DNA of 64,000 nucleotides from Saururus chinensis. Its lineage: Eukaryota > Streptophyta > Magnoliopsida > Piperales > Saururaceae. Positions within the stretch are counted from its first letter, which is position 1. Each line of letters opens with the position of its first letter. The stretch is taken from positions 26,165,057-26,229,056 of the forward strand of contig CP141148.1 of NCBI GenBank assembly GCA_035235625.1. Reading direction: 5' to 3'. The notes beneath the pieces were generated by a model. The model did not search any database and was not told the DNA's origin. It was given only the letters and a program-made list of their open reading frames with translations. Shown in pieces: positions 1-12,194 of this stretch. Both the position numbers and the translations under genes were made by a program.

Positions 1-1123
1 ATACACGTAGGAATAGATTAAAACTTCCAATAAAAAAAATATATATTATGAGAGAACCTCATAGGGCCTCTTCACACTCAAAATTAAACGGCTGAGAAAG
101 GTTTTATAAGCCTCACATGGCCACATAAAAAAAAAATCTAAATTGCAAAGGGCTATGAGGGACCCCATAAGTCTTACACCGAAATAGCCATAAAACCAAA
201 AGGTTAAGTGACATTCGTAGACCCCACGATAAGTTTTGTAAAAAAAAAAAAAAAGAATAATGATGTGTAAAGAGAGTGATTAAGTGGAGGGGACCAAGTC
301 AAAGGTATAATACCCGATCTTCTTTCACACTTCCCATTAACCCACATTTCCCACTTCCTCCACTAATCAAGCCGGTTCTTACCAACCCTCCCACTAACCC
401 ATTTTTCATCTCCCACTAATTCACTCTCCACTTCCCACGAACTACCTTTCCAACTCACCCCACTACTTTGCTTAACTGTACAAACCTCATCCTATAAATA
501 CCCCTTCGATTCCATAAGAAGGGGCTTTTGGCTCTCAAGTCTACGGAACCTCCAAAGAGAAATCCAGAAGTCCATCACACACCAAAAGACACACAAAATT
601 CCCAAAAAAGCCTTGACCTTTTGAAGTTTGAAGAAGTTCAAAGAGTTGAAAGACAAACAGAAGCATTCAAGAAGGAAGAGGAATTCGTACAAGGGAGCTC
701 TCATTCTTCCGGAAGAAGTTTCTTTGTTTCTTCTTTCTTTTTCTAAATTTGCAAATTGTAGCCACTTCTCCTGGCAACTCTTTTTTTTTTATTTTAATAA
801 AATTCCAGTTGTTTCTTCCATTTTGCCAATTAATCGAAGGGTTTCGAGAATTGGTTAATCACTACTACTCACTTCAAAGTGTAAAGAGTAGTATTGATTA
901 ATCAAGAGAAGGTCGTCCCACATTAAAAAAAAAAGGTTCTTCTCTACCTCTGGCAAGAGAGGATCATCCGATCCTTCCTCTTGTCTTGTGCTTAGAGAAC
1001 AACCGAAATCCCCCAACAATGTGTCCACGGGCTTCCTCGTAGCCCCACGTTAAATAGGGCCCATATTTTTCCATGGACACCTATGATTCACCCTTTAGGT
1101 TATTTTGTAGCTAACAACCTGTG
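1..1123. other. Intergenic DNA, possible LTR remnant with a TATA box
   Basis: No supported gene. The stretch has a CT-rich block (about 310-470), then a TATA-like CTATAAATA at 492-500 followed about 25 bases later by a GGGGC-containing leader and A/T-rich DNA. A TATA box inside otherwise non-coding repeat-like sequence is what an LTR promoter looks like, but no TG/CA ends or target duplication were found. Short reading frames here (for example 528-858) look like chance. Confidence 0.3.
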
Positions 1124-1234
1124 GGTTTGACTAGGGCTGCAAGTTTATGGCCAGGGCCAAACCTGACCCGGCTCACAAAATAGCAGGTTTAGGCTTGAAT
1201 AGATCAGACTCGTTGTAAATAGGAGCAAGCCAAG

Positions 1235-3087
1235 TGTAACGACCCTGATTTTCGGATATTATTTTCTAACCTCTATAAGACTAATATTCGAGTTTTTATC
1301 AAGTTTTAATTAATTAAAGATTTTTTACTTTTGAGTTTTATTAATGACGTGATAGAGTGTTAAAAGACTGAGTGTAATGGGTCTTGAACCACTAGAATCG
1401 GATACCAGAGCTGAAAGTTACAGCCTTGTGAAGAATACCTTATGGGCGGGACTCACTTAAAAAGTGTGGTATAACCTACCAATGTGAGGTCTAGTTTGGT
1501 AGAGCTCGTTGATATGAGCCCAACGTTATTAAGAACGCATGAATCAGAGTCCGGAAGAGAAAGTTATGAACATTTAAAGTTTTTGGATTTTTTTTAAATA
1601 GTTTTATTGCGTCAACATGCTGGCACCAATAGGACACTCGTCACGCCATGATGCACATCAGCGCAATGTGAACAAATGCGTGGCATGCCCAAACCGCCAC
1701 AAACAGCTATAAATAGCCATGTGGGGTTCAATTTTTCCAGTTTTTCTCTCTCCCACTCAAACTTCATTTCTCTTGTTTTAAGTTGTTTTAAGTCTGATTT
1801 AAGCTGTTCAAGAGGCGTTCTTACCTAAATCGAGTACACCGGAAGTCATGGCAGGGTTATTTTTCTGGTTTGAGACCTCTAGGCCTAGAAACATGACGTC
1901 CAAGTTCTTAGAGTCATGTGTATCGTCTTTGTTCTCACAAGAAGCAATGTAGGGGTTTAAAACTTTAAATTCATGCTTTCCTCATAGAATTTAACTCGGT
2001 TAAGCTATTATTTGGTCATACTTATTCGTTGTGCTTTAAATCTATGCTCTGCTCGTAAAATTTAACTCTTTTGAGCTATTTTGCTTGGTTATGCTTATTT
2101 GTTGTGTTTTCTGGAAAGAATATGATACTTATGAGAAATAATTGCATGCATTGTATTATGTTTTGATTGCATGATCTATCATGGTAGTTCCTTGGCTAAA
2201 AAACTAGGAATGTACCATTTACTTGGATAGTCGCAAAGAGATATGATATCTGTGAGAAATGATTGAATGCATTGCATTATATATTTGATTGCATACTCTA
2301 CCATGGTAGTTCCTTGGTTGAAGAACTAGGAATGTACCATTTTACTTAGATATTTGCCGAGAAAAATAATTGAAACTAGCACATGCGCTAAAAGGTGTGG
2401 AGCATCATGGGAAAGTTCTTATCTACATGAGCCTTCCGATTGCCCTATGAGTATCTGGGAACGTCATTCGGTATCACAACTCCTGTTGTTTATAATAATT
2501 AGACAAATTGACATGTAGTGGATCTGTTTCTAAATTGGATTTCTTTTGAATAATCAGTTTTCTTATAAAAAGATTTTCTAAAAAAGAGAATATATGTCTT
2601 GGGGATTTCATCTTAGTATTATTTTAGATTTTAACTCAATTTACTGAGTAGAAATATACTCATCCACCTCTAGATCTTTTAGGTGTTGCAGTAAGGATAG
2701 AGGTGGAAATGGAAGATATTATGAATATTTATCTAGTTGTTGTAATCAATATTTTTTTAATTATTTATGTGATTGATGTTTAAAGGCATAATGTGCCTAG
2801 AGATTTATAAACGGTATAACTATTGGCTCTACGCACGGTGGTTCTTAGCCTATGTAATTATATTATGTTCCGCTGAATACATAATTTTGTTATGTAGTTA
2901 TGATACATGTTTTTAGTTGTGCAATGACTCTGTTTTATGCTATATTGATCATGTTGACGATATATGCAAGTATTTTATGTCTATTCGGTACCTGATGGCC
3001 ATCACATTTGGTCATGTGCATGATAATTACGTGTGTCAAATAAAATTATAATAATTATTATATCATATTAAAATAACGACCATCACA
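1235..3087. mobile_element. Solo LTR nested in the hAT element
   Basis: The 1853-bp segment begins TGTAACGACCC and ends ACCATCACA (TG...CA). It is flanked by CCAAG (1230-1234) and CTAAG (3088-3092), a 4-of-5 target duplication. No retrotransposon coding sequence lies inside, so it reads as one LTR left after LTR-LTR recombination. Removing it rejoins the hAT sequence on either side. Confidence 0.6.
2121..2341 (+). repeat. Two-copy tandem duplication (about 105-120 bp) inside the solo LTR
   Basis: The block starting TATGATACTTATGAGAAAT at 2121 and ending AGGAATGTACCATTT near 2220 is repeated with substitutions from about 2241 to 2341. Both copies share a TGGTAGTTCCTTGG core. Confidence 0.6.
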
Positions 3088-3540
3088 CTAAGGTCCAAGC
3101 GTAAAAAGCCCAAAGGCCCGCAGGCCTAGTCTAAAATGAGGAAAATAATTTTTTTATATGAGATAGTCTCGCATCATTGGAACAAGAAAAATTCAAGGGA
3201 AAAATTACCTATTTAAATAAGGCAAAACATCTGAATCCATATCTCTATTCTACTAAGGTCCAAACCTAAAAGACTAAAAGGTCCATTAGTGAGACCTTAC
3301 TCAAAGGCTCAAGGCTATATTTTTTTTTAAATATAACATTAGAAAAGCCTAAAAGTTGTGGCTCAGCCTGGACCTCATTTCAGGCCGGGCTAGGCCAGGT
3401 CAGATCATCTTTTTAGTTAAGGGGTATTTTTACCCACTAAGGGCCGGCTCGATTGCGGCCCTACGTTTGACTTGCCTGTCCGACCGGACCTTATAAAAAA
3501 CATTGATTAAAAATCGGCCCGGAGGCGGACGGTCCAAGGG

Positions 3541-4233
3541 GTGACCCAGTATCTCGGGTCGGTCCGAGTTACACAGTGGAGTTTTTTCAGTCTCGGTTTA
3601 CACTTGTCGGCCGATCGGAAGACCGGGTTTCATTTCCTCCCCTCTCTTCTCCGCTCCGGCGCTCCCCTCTCTCCAGCGATCGGACTGTCTTTGACTGACC
3701 GGCGCTGGAGGAGATTTAACCACCCGCCCTTTCCCCTTCCGGCGAAGACGCAGGCCTTAGCTTCCATTCTCTTCTCGCCTCCCAATTCCCATCTGTCAGT
3801 GACTTCATTGAACTGTGGTCTATGAGGGCACTGGAGGAGATTCATAAGAGCCCACAAATCAACGCCGCCGCCCTCCCCCCTTCCGACAGTTCGGTTACGA
3901 CGCCGGCTATAGCCTCCATTTTCTTCTGGCCTCGCCTACCATCTCTCCATCAAACTGTATGTAACTGAGGCGCTGGAGATTCAGAAGACCCCAAATCAGC
4001 GTCGCCCCCCTTCCGGAGAAAGTCTGGTGATGACGCCGGCCCGTCTGCCCTAGCCATCCGTTGTGGACCCAAAGGCCCCATCTTGCACCGTGCCTAGCCA
4101 CCGGCCCTTCCCCCTTCCGGCGAAAACGTGGTGAAGCGATGCCCTGGCGTTGTCGACCCAAAGGCCCAATGTGGTCTGCAGTTGGCGGCTTGATAGAGTA
4201 TCTCCATCCTTAACTGTCCAGAGGCTGTAGGAG
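3541..4233 (+). other. Probable 5' UTR exon of the SRR1-like gene with degenerate tandem repeats
   Basis: A GC- and CT-rich block ends at a good splice donor (GAG|GTGAGT, intron from 4234). Within it a unit of roughly 130-140 bp starting GC(G/A)CTGGAG(GAG)ATT recurs near 3701, 3829 and 3969, each with a CCCCTTCCGGCGAA-like core. A last, differently arranged piece around 4066-4180 repeats GACCCAAAGGCCC. Several small reading frames exist on both strands, but none resembles a protein family. I infer it to be leader because the next acceptor lies about 130 bases before the SRR1 start codon. The transcription start is not determined. Confidence 0.4.
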
Positions 4234-6518
4234 GTGAGTTTCATTAACGAATTCCTTTCTTCTTCTGCATCTCTAATATGGTGGTGTGTTTATATTACCT
4301 TTTCTATATACTTGGGGGGGGGGCGGGGGGGGGCGGCGGCGTTTGAAATTGGGAATTTGGGAAATATGGATTTTGGGGCATGAATACTTTGGCGAGGCAT
4401 GTTAATATTGTGGATCTTGAGTTGCATCCGTTTTCTGTTTTAAAGTTGTTATATTAGAGAACTGCTACTTCGTACCTATTACCTGACGATTTGAATTGCT
4501 AGTTGCAATTGTTATTTTCTGAAATATTGATGGTCTGTGTGCCAGGCTATTTTAGCAGAGAGATGGGAGAAAAAACTTATAAGCAGCAGGTCATTAAATG
4601 GATTAATTAAAATTAGTGAGGGAGAGGTGACAAATATCCAAATATTAAAGAAGATGAAGGCGAAATACTAATATTCTGAAGAATAAAATGTCACAGAGTT
4701 GGGCTTCAATCATATGGATTCTGAATCTAAGGGGCTGTTTGGCAACAAATTCAAGGGCGAATTATGGGCAGATTCAGGCTGGATTTATCCAAGAAGCACT
4801 GAATAATGTTTTGTTGAACTGATTCATGTCGACATCAGATTTGCCTATGTCTAAGGATTTAGGTAGGGGTGTTATTGTGCTTTAGATCGTTTTGGCTGGA
4901 GCTTGAAATTTCATTTTCTAGTTCAAATTGAGCTGGAGTCGACCTCGAGTCAAGTTGAGTTGCTTTAGCGTGTGTTCATTTCTTGGTTTTGTAGTTGGTG
5001 GCCCAGTGGTATTTAGAGAAAAAATTACTAATAGGAACATGAGCATTCCAATGTGTTAGGATCAGAAAAATAAATGAACCATAAAAAATGGTTCTTGATT
5101 TCATGAGACATATTATCTATGTCCTCTAAATAGAAAGCTTGTGGCAGTTGTACCTAAAAAAAAGTAAAAATTATATATTTGATGGAAGGAGTTGAAACTT
5201 AGGAGACATGTAATGTATATATAGTGTGTAATAAAAAAATAATATATATAATGTGAGGTCAAGCTTTTTCTTGAGCTTCGAGCCAGTATGTTTGAGCTTG
5301 GCTTGAAGAACTTCGAGTTTGAGCTCAAACGCAAGTCAAGCTGAGTAGAACGGGAGCCAAATTGAGCTTTTGAGCTTGCTTTAACACCCCTAGATTGGCA
5401 ACAAAAATTCTTCAATATAGCAGATTCAAACAAGTCAAAACTTAAATTGCGGTGACTACAAAGTTTTGCGCAAAGAATTAAATGCACTGTATATTGTTGA
5501 TGAAATTTCCATAAAAAATAAATGCTACCAAACACTCTTTTAAAGGTGAAGTTTTTTGGATTTGCAAGTGTTTTATCTGGGCCATGAGGAATATAATATA
5601 TTTGTCTCTCATTTGTAGTAATCTAAAGCTAAATGCAAGATTTTTAGTTTCTATCTCAAGTCCTCAAGGGTAATATCTTAATTGCTTTGAACTCTGTTTA
5701 ACATAGAAATTATTTGCTCTCTCTTACATGCATCGTATGGTTTGATCTTGCTTGTATGATGACCTGCATATACTCATCTGGTGTGGAACATTTTACTTTT
5801 TCTTTTCTAGTATTTTTCTTCATGATAGAATTTTAAATAAACTGTATAATTTGGCATTTCTATCATTATATGCACATATAATTTGTTAGCTTTTCTTTTT
5901 TTAGATTATGTAAGTTGAACATTAAATGTTTGATAAAAATCCAGATGCATTTCTGGTTCTCTTGTGTCAATCGTCTGTGCTGTGAACTGTTGAGACAAAT
6001 TTTAGGAAACAATCCATTTGGCCAGTATTCTTTTCTTGAAATTCCATAGAAGTATGTGTGATTAAAGAATCTTTGACAAAGTTGTAAATTTTCAAAAACT
6101 CTTTTCAATTTATGTAATCTAAAACAGTTGAGATGCATCAGGAATTTAGCCTGTTATCCTTAGCATTTGAGAGGTGGTGTTTCCAATGCCCCTCTCTGCA
6201 TGCTTTTTTCTTTTTCTTTTGGTTTTTTAATTCATTTGGTGCACGGGAAGGTTGTGTTACAATGCTGAAGAAGTGTTGAGGGCTATGCCCTTACCTCCAT
6301 AGTTTCTGTTTCCGAAATTTCTTCCTATTCTTTTTGTTAAATTGGTTGCTTGAGAATAGAATATCATATTCCATATTCATTCGAATTTAACAAAGTTGCT
6401 TAGATATGCTTTTTCATTCTGATTAAGGGGAATCAATTATGTGTTGGAGAAGCATGGTCGAAACTTTTGGCATCATAAGTTTGCCTGCTTACATTTTGCA
6501 GTTTTATTGTCTTTGCAG
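4234..6518 (+). other. Probable leader intron of the SRR1-like gene
   Basis: The donor GTGAGT at 4234 and acceptor TTGTCTTTGCAG at 6507-6518 would define a 2285-bp T-rich intron wholly in the 5' UTR. Near its 5' end (about 4313-4337) is a G-run tract of two long G stretches split by single C residues. No gene was seen inside. Reading frames at 5113-5535 and 5866-6138 on the minus strand are AT-rich and featureless. Confidence 0.4.
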
Positions 6519-6649
6519 CTGTGTGGTCATAAAATGAGGAAAATTTAATATTTTCTGAGAGAACTGAGCTGAAATTGGAAAAGGCAGATGATTTTTACTA
6601 AAATCCATACAATCAGAAGAGTCAGACGACAAGAAAAAATATTTTTTGC

Positions 6650-7471
6650 ATGGAGGCAGCGGAGACTTCTGCCAAGACCCCCAAAACTGAAGTCTCAGAC
6701 GGAGATTGGACTGTTGTTCTACCCCGTCGTGGCAAACACAAGAAGAGATTTGTTCCAAAGACCATAACCCCACAAATGCCATGGTGCCCTGGTGATTCAG
6801 AATCTGATCCTGCATTAGAGTCCAGTATATTGCAGAAAATTGAGCTCTCTATCAGGAAGCTTGAAACCTCTAAATTTTACCTGGCTTTCATTGACCAGCT
6901 TGAAAGCCCGCAGCTATCCTCAAATATCCACAAAGTATTAGCCTTAGCAAAACAATTTCAAATGGTAATATATGGAATTGGAAGTATTGAGTCCTATGGC
7001 AATTCCCGAATTCAGTTAGCTCTTGCTCTCTTGCTTAAAAGAAAATTTGATTGGATAGGAGAAATAGAGGTTTTTGATCCAGTGCTCACAGCTGTGGAAT
7101 GCCATGTTCTGGAAAGACTTGGTTGTAAGGTCTTGTTGGTAAACGAGCAAGGAAGGAGGGAGGCATTAAGGCCTACGTTGTTTTTCATGCCCTACTGTGA
7201 GGTAATTCTTTATGACAATTTGCTTGGAGCGAACTGGAGTTCTGAGCATTTGAATCGGCTGGTGATATTGGGCAATAGCTTTGTGCAGTATTATAAATGT
7301 GTATCTCAAATTAACTCTTTTGCTAAGTCGACTCACTATTTGTTACATAGTCGGTTATTTGTGGAAGAGGTGGCTATTGAGAATATACCGGAGGAGTTCT
7401 TCAGGGCCTTCCACGATATGAGCTGGCATTTCTTTCATGTCGATCCTTCAGTGGAGCTAAAACGGCCTTGA
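6650..7471 (+). CDS. SRR1: SRR1-like protein (SENSITIVITY TO RED LIGHT REDUCED 1 family)
   Basis: A 273-residue, intron-free coding sequence. Near the N-terminus is the basic segment DWTVVLPRRGKHKKRF (about 19-35), typical of plant SRR1 proteins. The SRR1-like domain follows: VIYGIGSIESYGNSRIQLAL (about 106-126), FDPVLTAVE (about 144-152), LERLGCKVL and then FMPYCEVILYDNLL and NRLVILGNSF (to about 205). Length is close to Arabidopsis SRR1. In Arabidopsis, SRR1 is a cytoplasmic and nuclear factor needed for normal phytochrome-B responses and circadian output; its biochemical activity is not settled, so function here is inferred from family. The start is the first in-frame ATG after the probable leader acceptor, and the basic motif sits at its usual distance from it. 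No internal stops or frameshifts. The domain family is confident; one-to-one orthology is not shown. Confidence 0.88.
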   Translation: MEAAETSAKTPKTEVSDGDWTVVLPRRGKHKKRFVPKTITPQMPWCPGDSESDPALESSILQKIELSIRKLETSKFYLAFIDQLESPQLSSNIHKVLALAKQFQMVIYGIGSIESYGNSRIQLALALLLKRKFDWIGEIEVFDPVLTAVECHVLERLGCKVLLVNEQGRREALRPTLFFMPYCEVILYDNLLGANWSSEHLNRLVILGNSFVQYYKCVSQINSFAKSTHYLLHSRLFVEEVAIENIPEEFFRAFHDMSWHFFHVDPSVELKRP

Positions 7472-8144
7472 ATTGAATTTTCGTTAGTTGTAATCTAGCT
7501 AACTTGTTTGGCTTGCTGACGCTAATTGGATGCATTCAGTTGTTTATTTTGACAGAATTGTAATATAGAGGTTGTGAGACTAGGCATAGGTATGGCTGTT
7601 GGTCACCTAAACCAAACGCCAAATTCCAGTTGTCATATTAATTGTTCTTAGGGTTCACCGGTCATTATTTTCAATGTACATCTAATCTATCTTGATTGCT
7701 TGTCAGTTGTAAAATCTGTGGAACTTGAGACCATTTCAGAGGAAATTTTCAGGGATATTCATATAATGATTTTTTTTCATGTACCTTGAACTGACCTGAA
7801 GTCTTTTAATTCGACTTTTTTTTCTTGTCCTGTTATGTAATGTGTTCAGCTCTTTTAAATATTGATTTCTGTGTATCTCTCCACAATCTAATGGGAGTGA
7901 CTAAACTAAAACTCTATTTCATCTTCATATTGCACAAGATAATGGAGTATTGGTTGCGACTACGCGCAGCATCTGTGGCCTTGTGAAACTTAAAACTGTA
8001 AAAATCAGAAATGAGACTTCATAGCTGGTGACAACTTTAACACACTCAATCTTTTGATAGGTAGGAAGGACTTAGAAGTACCTGTTACTTGTATATTACT
8101 ATTCCATGAATATTGTAAAGACAATATTGCATAAAAAGGCCGAG

Positions 8145-8450
8145 CATAAATCACACTTACACCCCGTGACCTTTGGCAAAGTGGCACTTACGCCACTGGA
8201 TGTTTCAAAAATTACATATACACTTCATGTCGTTAACAAAATTTTAAGTTGTAAATTACCTTTGCACACTAAACCGCTAAGAAGGTCATGATTGATGAGA
8301 GCGTGCTGGGGTGTGGGTGGCTTGGGGTTGTTTTGAGAATAATTGTTAATAGTTTTGTTAACGGCAGGAGTGTATGCACAATTTTTGAAAGGTCAAAGAG
8401 TGTAAGTATTATTTTACCAAAGGTAAGAGGGTGTGAGTGCAATTTATCCA
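8145..8450. mobile_element. MITE with about 110-bp terminal inverted repeats
   Basis: The left arm (ATAAATCACACTTACACC... GACCTTTGG... GTTAACAAAA) is matched in reverse complement by the right arm ending GAGTGCAATTTAT near 8447. The shared order is ACACTTACACC, GACCTTTGG, TTTCAAAAATT, GTTAACAAAA, so the element would fold into a long imperfect hairpin. It has no coding capacity, lies about 700 bp past the SRR1 stop, and its exact ends and target duplication are uncertain. Confidence 0.65.
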
Positions 8451-8774
8451 AAGAATAATTTATACGAGATGTAATGGTTTCGTACTTATATTCCTTTCAA
8501 GAGAATATCTATGAACAAATTTACTATGTGGTGGGTTTATAAATGCCCAAGCCTAACCATCTTATTTTCCTTGTATTATTATCATGTGTTGGTATTTATC
8601 TAAATCATTTTATATGAAATGTTAATGGTTTATGGGAATCGCAATAGGCAAAAAATAAGCTGGTCTTTCTTCTCTTCAGTTTATCACGACGCAGATCGAA
8701 ACACTAGATTTCTGATGAATAATGATGATGCATTGTATCTACGCAGTATCATAATTTAAACTATAAAGAGTCCC

Positions 8775-8957
8775 GTTTATATAAGCTTGGGCTCGCTTGG
8801 GCTATATGGGTCATTGGATTTACATCCAATGGCCTATAATATTTACGGTTACTTATGAGCATTTAAACCCATAAATATTATGGACCATCGGATGTATATC
8901 TGACGGCCAATAGAGCTCGGGCTTACATAGGTTTATATGAGCCTGGGCTCATATAAA
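8775..8957. mobile_element. MITE-like hairpin, GGGCTCATATAAA family (copy 1)
   Basis: Ends are GTTTATATAAGCTTGGGCTC and the near inverted match GAGCCTGGGCTCATATAAAC. Two inner inverted pairs (TTGGATTTACATCCAATGGCC and GGACCATCGGATGTATAT) extend the fold. A related copy is at about 19561-19690. Confidence 0.6.
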
Positions 8958-11750
8958 CTTTTTCCAAACTATAATATTATGTTAGCTATCTTTTTATAAG
9001 TTTCTTTCATGGCAGCAGCTGCCTTTAGGTCTCAAACGAGGGAGCCTGTATGTTCTTTGTGTGGATATTGGTATCGAAATGCAGTATAAAATGTTGCCCA
9101 ATTTAAAAGAACATTGGAAATTAGCTAGCACAATCTGCTCGAGTTACATTAGCAGATTAGAGGAGTTAGAACTAGACCTCAGTCAACTTTGGATGTGCAA
9201 CACGATCTGAGCGATGGAGCTCTAGTTCGTAATTGCTGGAAAGAGTTGAATAAGACCTTAGATTGAACCCATGTTCTTAAAAGGAGATGAAGACCTCTTA
9301 TCAAACGAGTTGCTAACATGGTTGATGGCTATGACCTGGGCTTTGACTTCCATATTTGGAATTAGCAGTGATTATAGAGGTGGTTGGCACCCATAATATT
9401 AAAATTGTGTGAAGCCCGGGCAACCATTTTGGGAGCGCACCATTTTTTTACTTAAATCAGTGCAGCTGAATTGTGCGTTGTGAGGAGATAGACTCACCAT
9501 ATTTTTCATATGTTGCATTGGCAAGTCAATTTTTTGTCTGATGGGGGTCCTTTCAAAAATTCTGAACCCCTGAAAATTGAGTAATGAAACTGCATCATTC
9601 AGCTGAGAATGGCCTATTTTGGCTGATTCTTTCAGCTAGTAGGCTCATCTCACACACAACCAAATAGGTCAAACAAAACCTTTCATCTAAGTTTTAATTT
9701 AAAGAACGACAATGTGATATGGAAAATGATAATTACCCAACAAATTGGTCAAACAAAACCTTTCATCTAAGTTTTAATTTGACGGAACATGTAGGTCTAA
9801 GTGAACTTTGTATGGGGCCGACATGTTATGCCAATTTAAACCAAGTTGGTGGGACAGACTTGTTGAGTGTGCAACAGTCCAAGTGAAATTATGAAGGGGT
9901 ACTCCTGTTTTAATCCTAAAAAGCCTAGCCTTAGCTGTTTTTTTAGCTTTTTTATGCTAATGTTGATTTAACTTTATTAGCCATCTAAGCTGATCAAAGC
10001 TCATTTTCTCACACAAGCAACTTTCCACACCAACTCAAAGTCGCAAAAGCAACTTTTTAAGCTGCATCAAATGCAACCTTGTAACCAAATCATAGGGGTT
10101 TGGCAATTGCTTTGTTGGGTTTTTGTGGGAAGATTTGAAGAAGATCTAACAAAAGCTTGGTTAGGAATACCAAAGTTATGATTGTCTATATAGTTGCTTT
10201 GTTGAGGAAGAAATATATTTAGAAAAACTCCCTTTGTCTCACATTAATAGTTTCCTTTAATTTTCCAAAATGAACTATTTAAAAAAAAAACAAATGAAGC
10301 TTTTATTGTGGGACAGAGGGAGTACCTTGTTTGGTATAAAAAATCCCATCAAGCCCTAACAAAGTCCCAACAAAGCCCTTCAAAATTTAGAGTTGTGTTG
10401 AAAAAGTGACAAAGCTATCCTGTGGCTAAATGTCCTCAGTGGAAATTTTAGAGGCATGCAAGTTGCTTTGTTTTTTTTTGTTTTTAGATTTGAATGTGCA
10501 ACAAATACTTTCATACTGCCATCATCATGAGAATCTAAATTAAAAAAATGCTTTAGTGACATAAAAGTTGCTTTGATTTCTCAGCCCTATTTTTTTAGAC
10601 CCCACTAATCAATGCTGTCAGACGATGAAGTAGGTTTGTCACGTACGAAACTTAATGTCATTTTAGAAGTACTCATCTAAATTGCCAACAAAGTATCTTT
10701 GTCAATAAATTTTTTTGAAAAAGATGTTGATAAATTTGCAGCTTAGTTGCAAAGCGCCTGCAACCCTCCTTTAGTTTATAGCTTATAGCACATCGGGTTA
10801 GGCAATCATCAGACTATTGCTCGACAACTGACTAAGAGGCTTATTGAGAGAAGATATCATGGAATGTTTAGGAAAGGGGATTTAGGCCTATCCTGCAAGA
10901 TCGGGACCTATTCCAACTTCATAAGGAAGATGTTAGTCAATCAAATCAGAAACAAAGTAGCTTTCAAAGTTTTTCATCACAACTCCATATTTCCAAGCGC
11001 TTTGTTGGTAGTGGGTTCTTTGTGGGGAGATTGACAAGAATTTTGATGTGAAACCAGTTATTCCTAAAATTACTTCTTCCCAAACAAAGCAACTGCAAAA
11101 ACAATCGAACTTTGGAGTTCCTAAACAAGTTTTAGCCAAATCTTTCTTAAATCTGCCCACAAAGTCATAACAAAGTGGTTGTCAAACGGACCCTTAGTCG
11201 GACTTGGACTTAAACTTGCAACTTAGTATATAGTTTTGGGATCAAATTAATGTAGAAATTAAGTTACAAGTATAATAATTATAATCAAAATAAAAATCCT
11301 ACCCAAGTTAAATTGATTCTTATACAATAATTCGTGTTTAAAAATATATATTAAGATTAAAAGTGGGCCGGTTAGTGTGGCCGATTAATCTAGTATCTTT
11401 GAAGTCTATTTCCGTATGACCGATTTTTTTACCAATTTGGAAAGACATGCTAGTATGGCGAAGCTAGCTGGTCGGTTCGGTTTTTAAAACACTTTTTATT
11501 AGAGTTTTAGCACCAATAATTACTCTCATTGAGAACCTAATCTTAATGCTTAAGGCTTAGGCAAACTGAAATGGGCAATTGGCTTACTCCAACCTAATAG
11601 AGCCCTGAAGCATGTAGATCCAAACATACAAGGCAGGTTGGACCGGATTTAGGTTTTATGCGGGCCCCTCTCCCTAGTTTTTTGGCCCACTGGGCCGCCA
11701 CTTGCTCTGGCCCATTGATGGAGTTGGCGACCGCTTGCTTTCTACTCTCG
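8958..11750. other. Intergenic region without supported genes
   Basis: Apart from the direct repeat at 9.67-9.78 kb I see no gene, tRNA or clear element. Scattered phrases such as AACAAAGC and TTGTGGGAAG recur irregularly between 9.9 and 11.2 kb, which suggests an old decayed repeat. Small reading frames at 10380-10562 and 10933-11160 on the minus strand have no recognisable domains. Confidence 0.4.
9664..9781 (+). repeat. Direct repeat, 35-bp units 80 bp apart
   Basis: The block starting GGTCAAACAAAACCTTTC near 9667 is repeated without visible change from about 9747; each copy ends AGTTTTAATTT. The spacer is AT-rich and non-coding. Confidence 0.7.
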
Positions 11751-11823
11751 CCTTCTGTGCATCCGACAAACAGTCTACTGCCTTTTCTCTTCCACTTGCG
11801 ATAATTGATTAATTAAAGATTTA

Positions 11824-12194
11824 ATGGAGGAGATCCAATCTTTTCTTCTTCCCAGCAGAGGTGGTGGGTCGTCGAGATGGCTTAGGGACTGGTCAGAAAT
11901 TTTTTTGTTTTTTGTTTTTTTTTTCATTTTTTGCTTGAAACAGCACTGATTGTTCTCATTTTTGTTTGTTTTAGCAGATTTCCTGAACTGGGTTTGCTCA
12001 GAAACTGCTGCTTGGTATATGGGACGTCTCTTATTGTCGCTCTTATCTGGCTGGTGAACAATTTGGTATGAAGATTTATGCATCTTTTTACAGTTCGTTG
12101 TTGGGTTCTATCTTTTACCTTTCAATTTCCGTTTTGTTTGATTTATAATACCTTTGAGCCCCGGTTTTAGGAATTCACAGTGAAGACGCAGTAA
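11824..12194 (+). CDS. Possible three-exon membrane microprotein (60 aa)
   Basis: Exons 11824-11891, 11975-12065 and 12171-12194 join in frame to a 60-residue protein. The donors are TG|GTCAGA (weak) and TTG|GTATGA; the acceptors are TTTTAG|CAG and GGTTTTAG|GAA. The product starts MEEIQSFLLPSRGGGSSRW and has one hydrophobic segment, CCLVYGTSLIVALIWLV (about residues 36-52), which would be a single membrane span. The second acceptor is a NAGNAG pair (TTTAGCAG): using the downstream AG creates an immediate TGA. I do not recognise the family. It may be a separate gene or an upstream reading frame in the leader of the F-box gene that begins about 900 bp downstream. The model rests only on splice-site logic, so confidence is low. 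Confidence 0.28.

Larger units (their letters stand above)
1132..3463. mobile_element. Non-autonomous hAT-type element (interrupted by a solo LTR)
   Basis: The left end reads TAGGGCTGCAA and the right end reads TTGCGGCCCTA, a 10-of-11 match as inverted repeats and the classic hAT terminal motif. The flanks are GGTTTGAC (1124-1131) and CGTTTGAC (3464-3471), an 8-bp target duplication matching at 7 of 8 positions, as expected for hAT. Without the LTR nested at 1235-3087 the element is only about 480 bp, so it carries no transposase. It lies just upstream of the SRR1-like leader. Confidence 0.75.

Noticed and set aside
528-858. Overlapping small open frames near the window start
   Set aside because: Low-complexity Lys/Glu or Phe/Ser-rich products with no family resemblance, inside repeat-like DNA after a TATA box.
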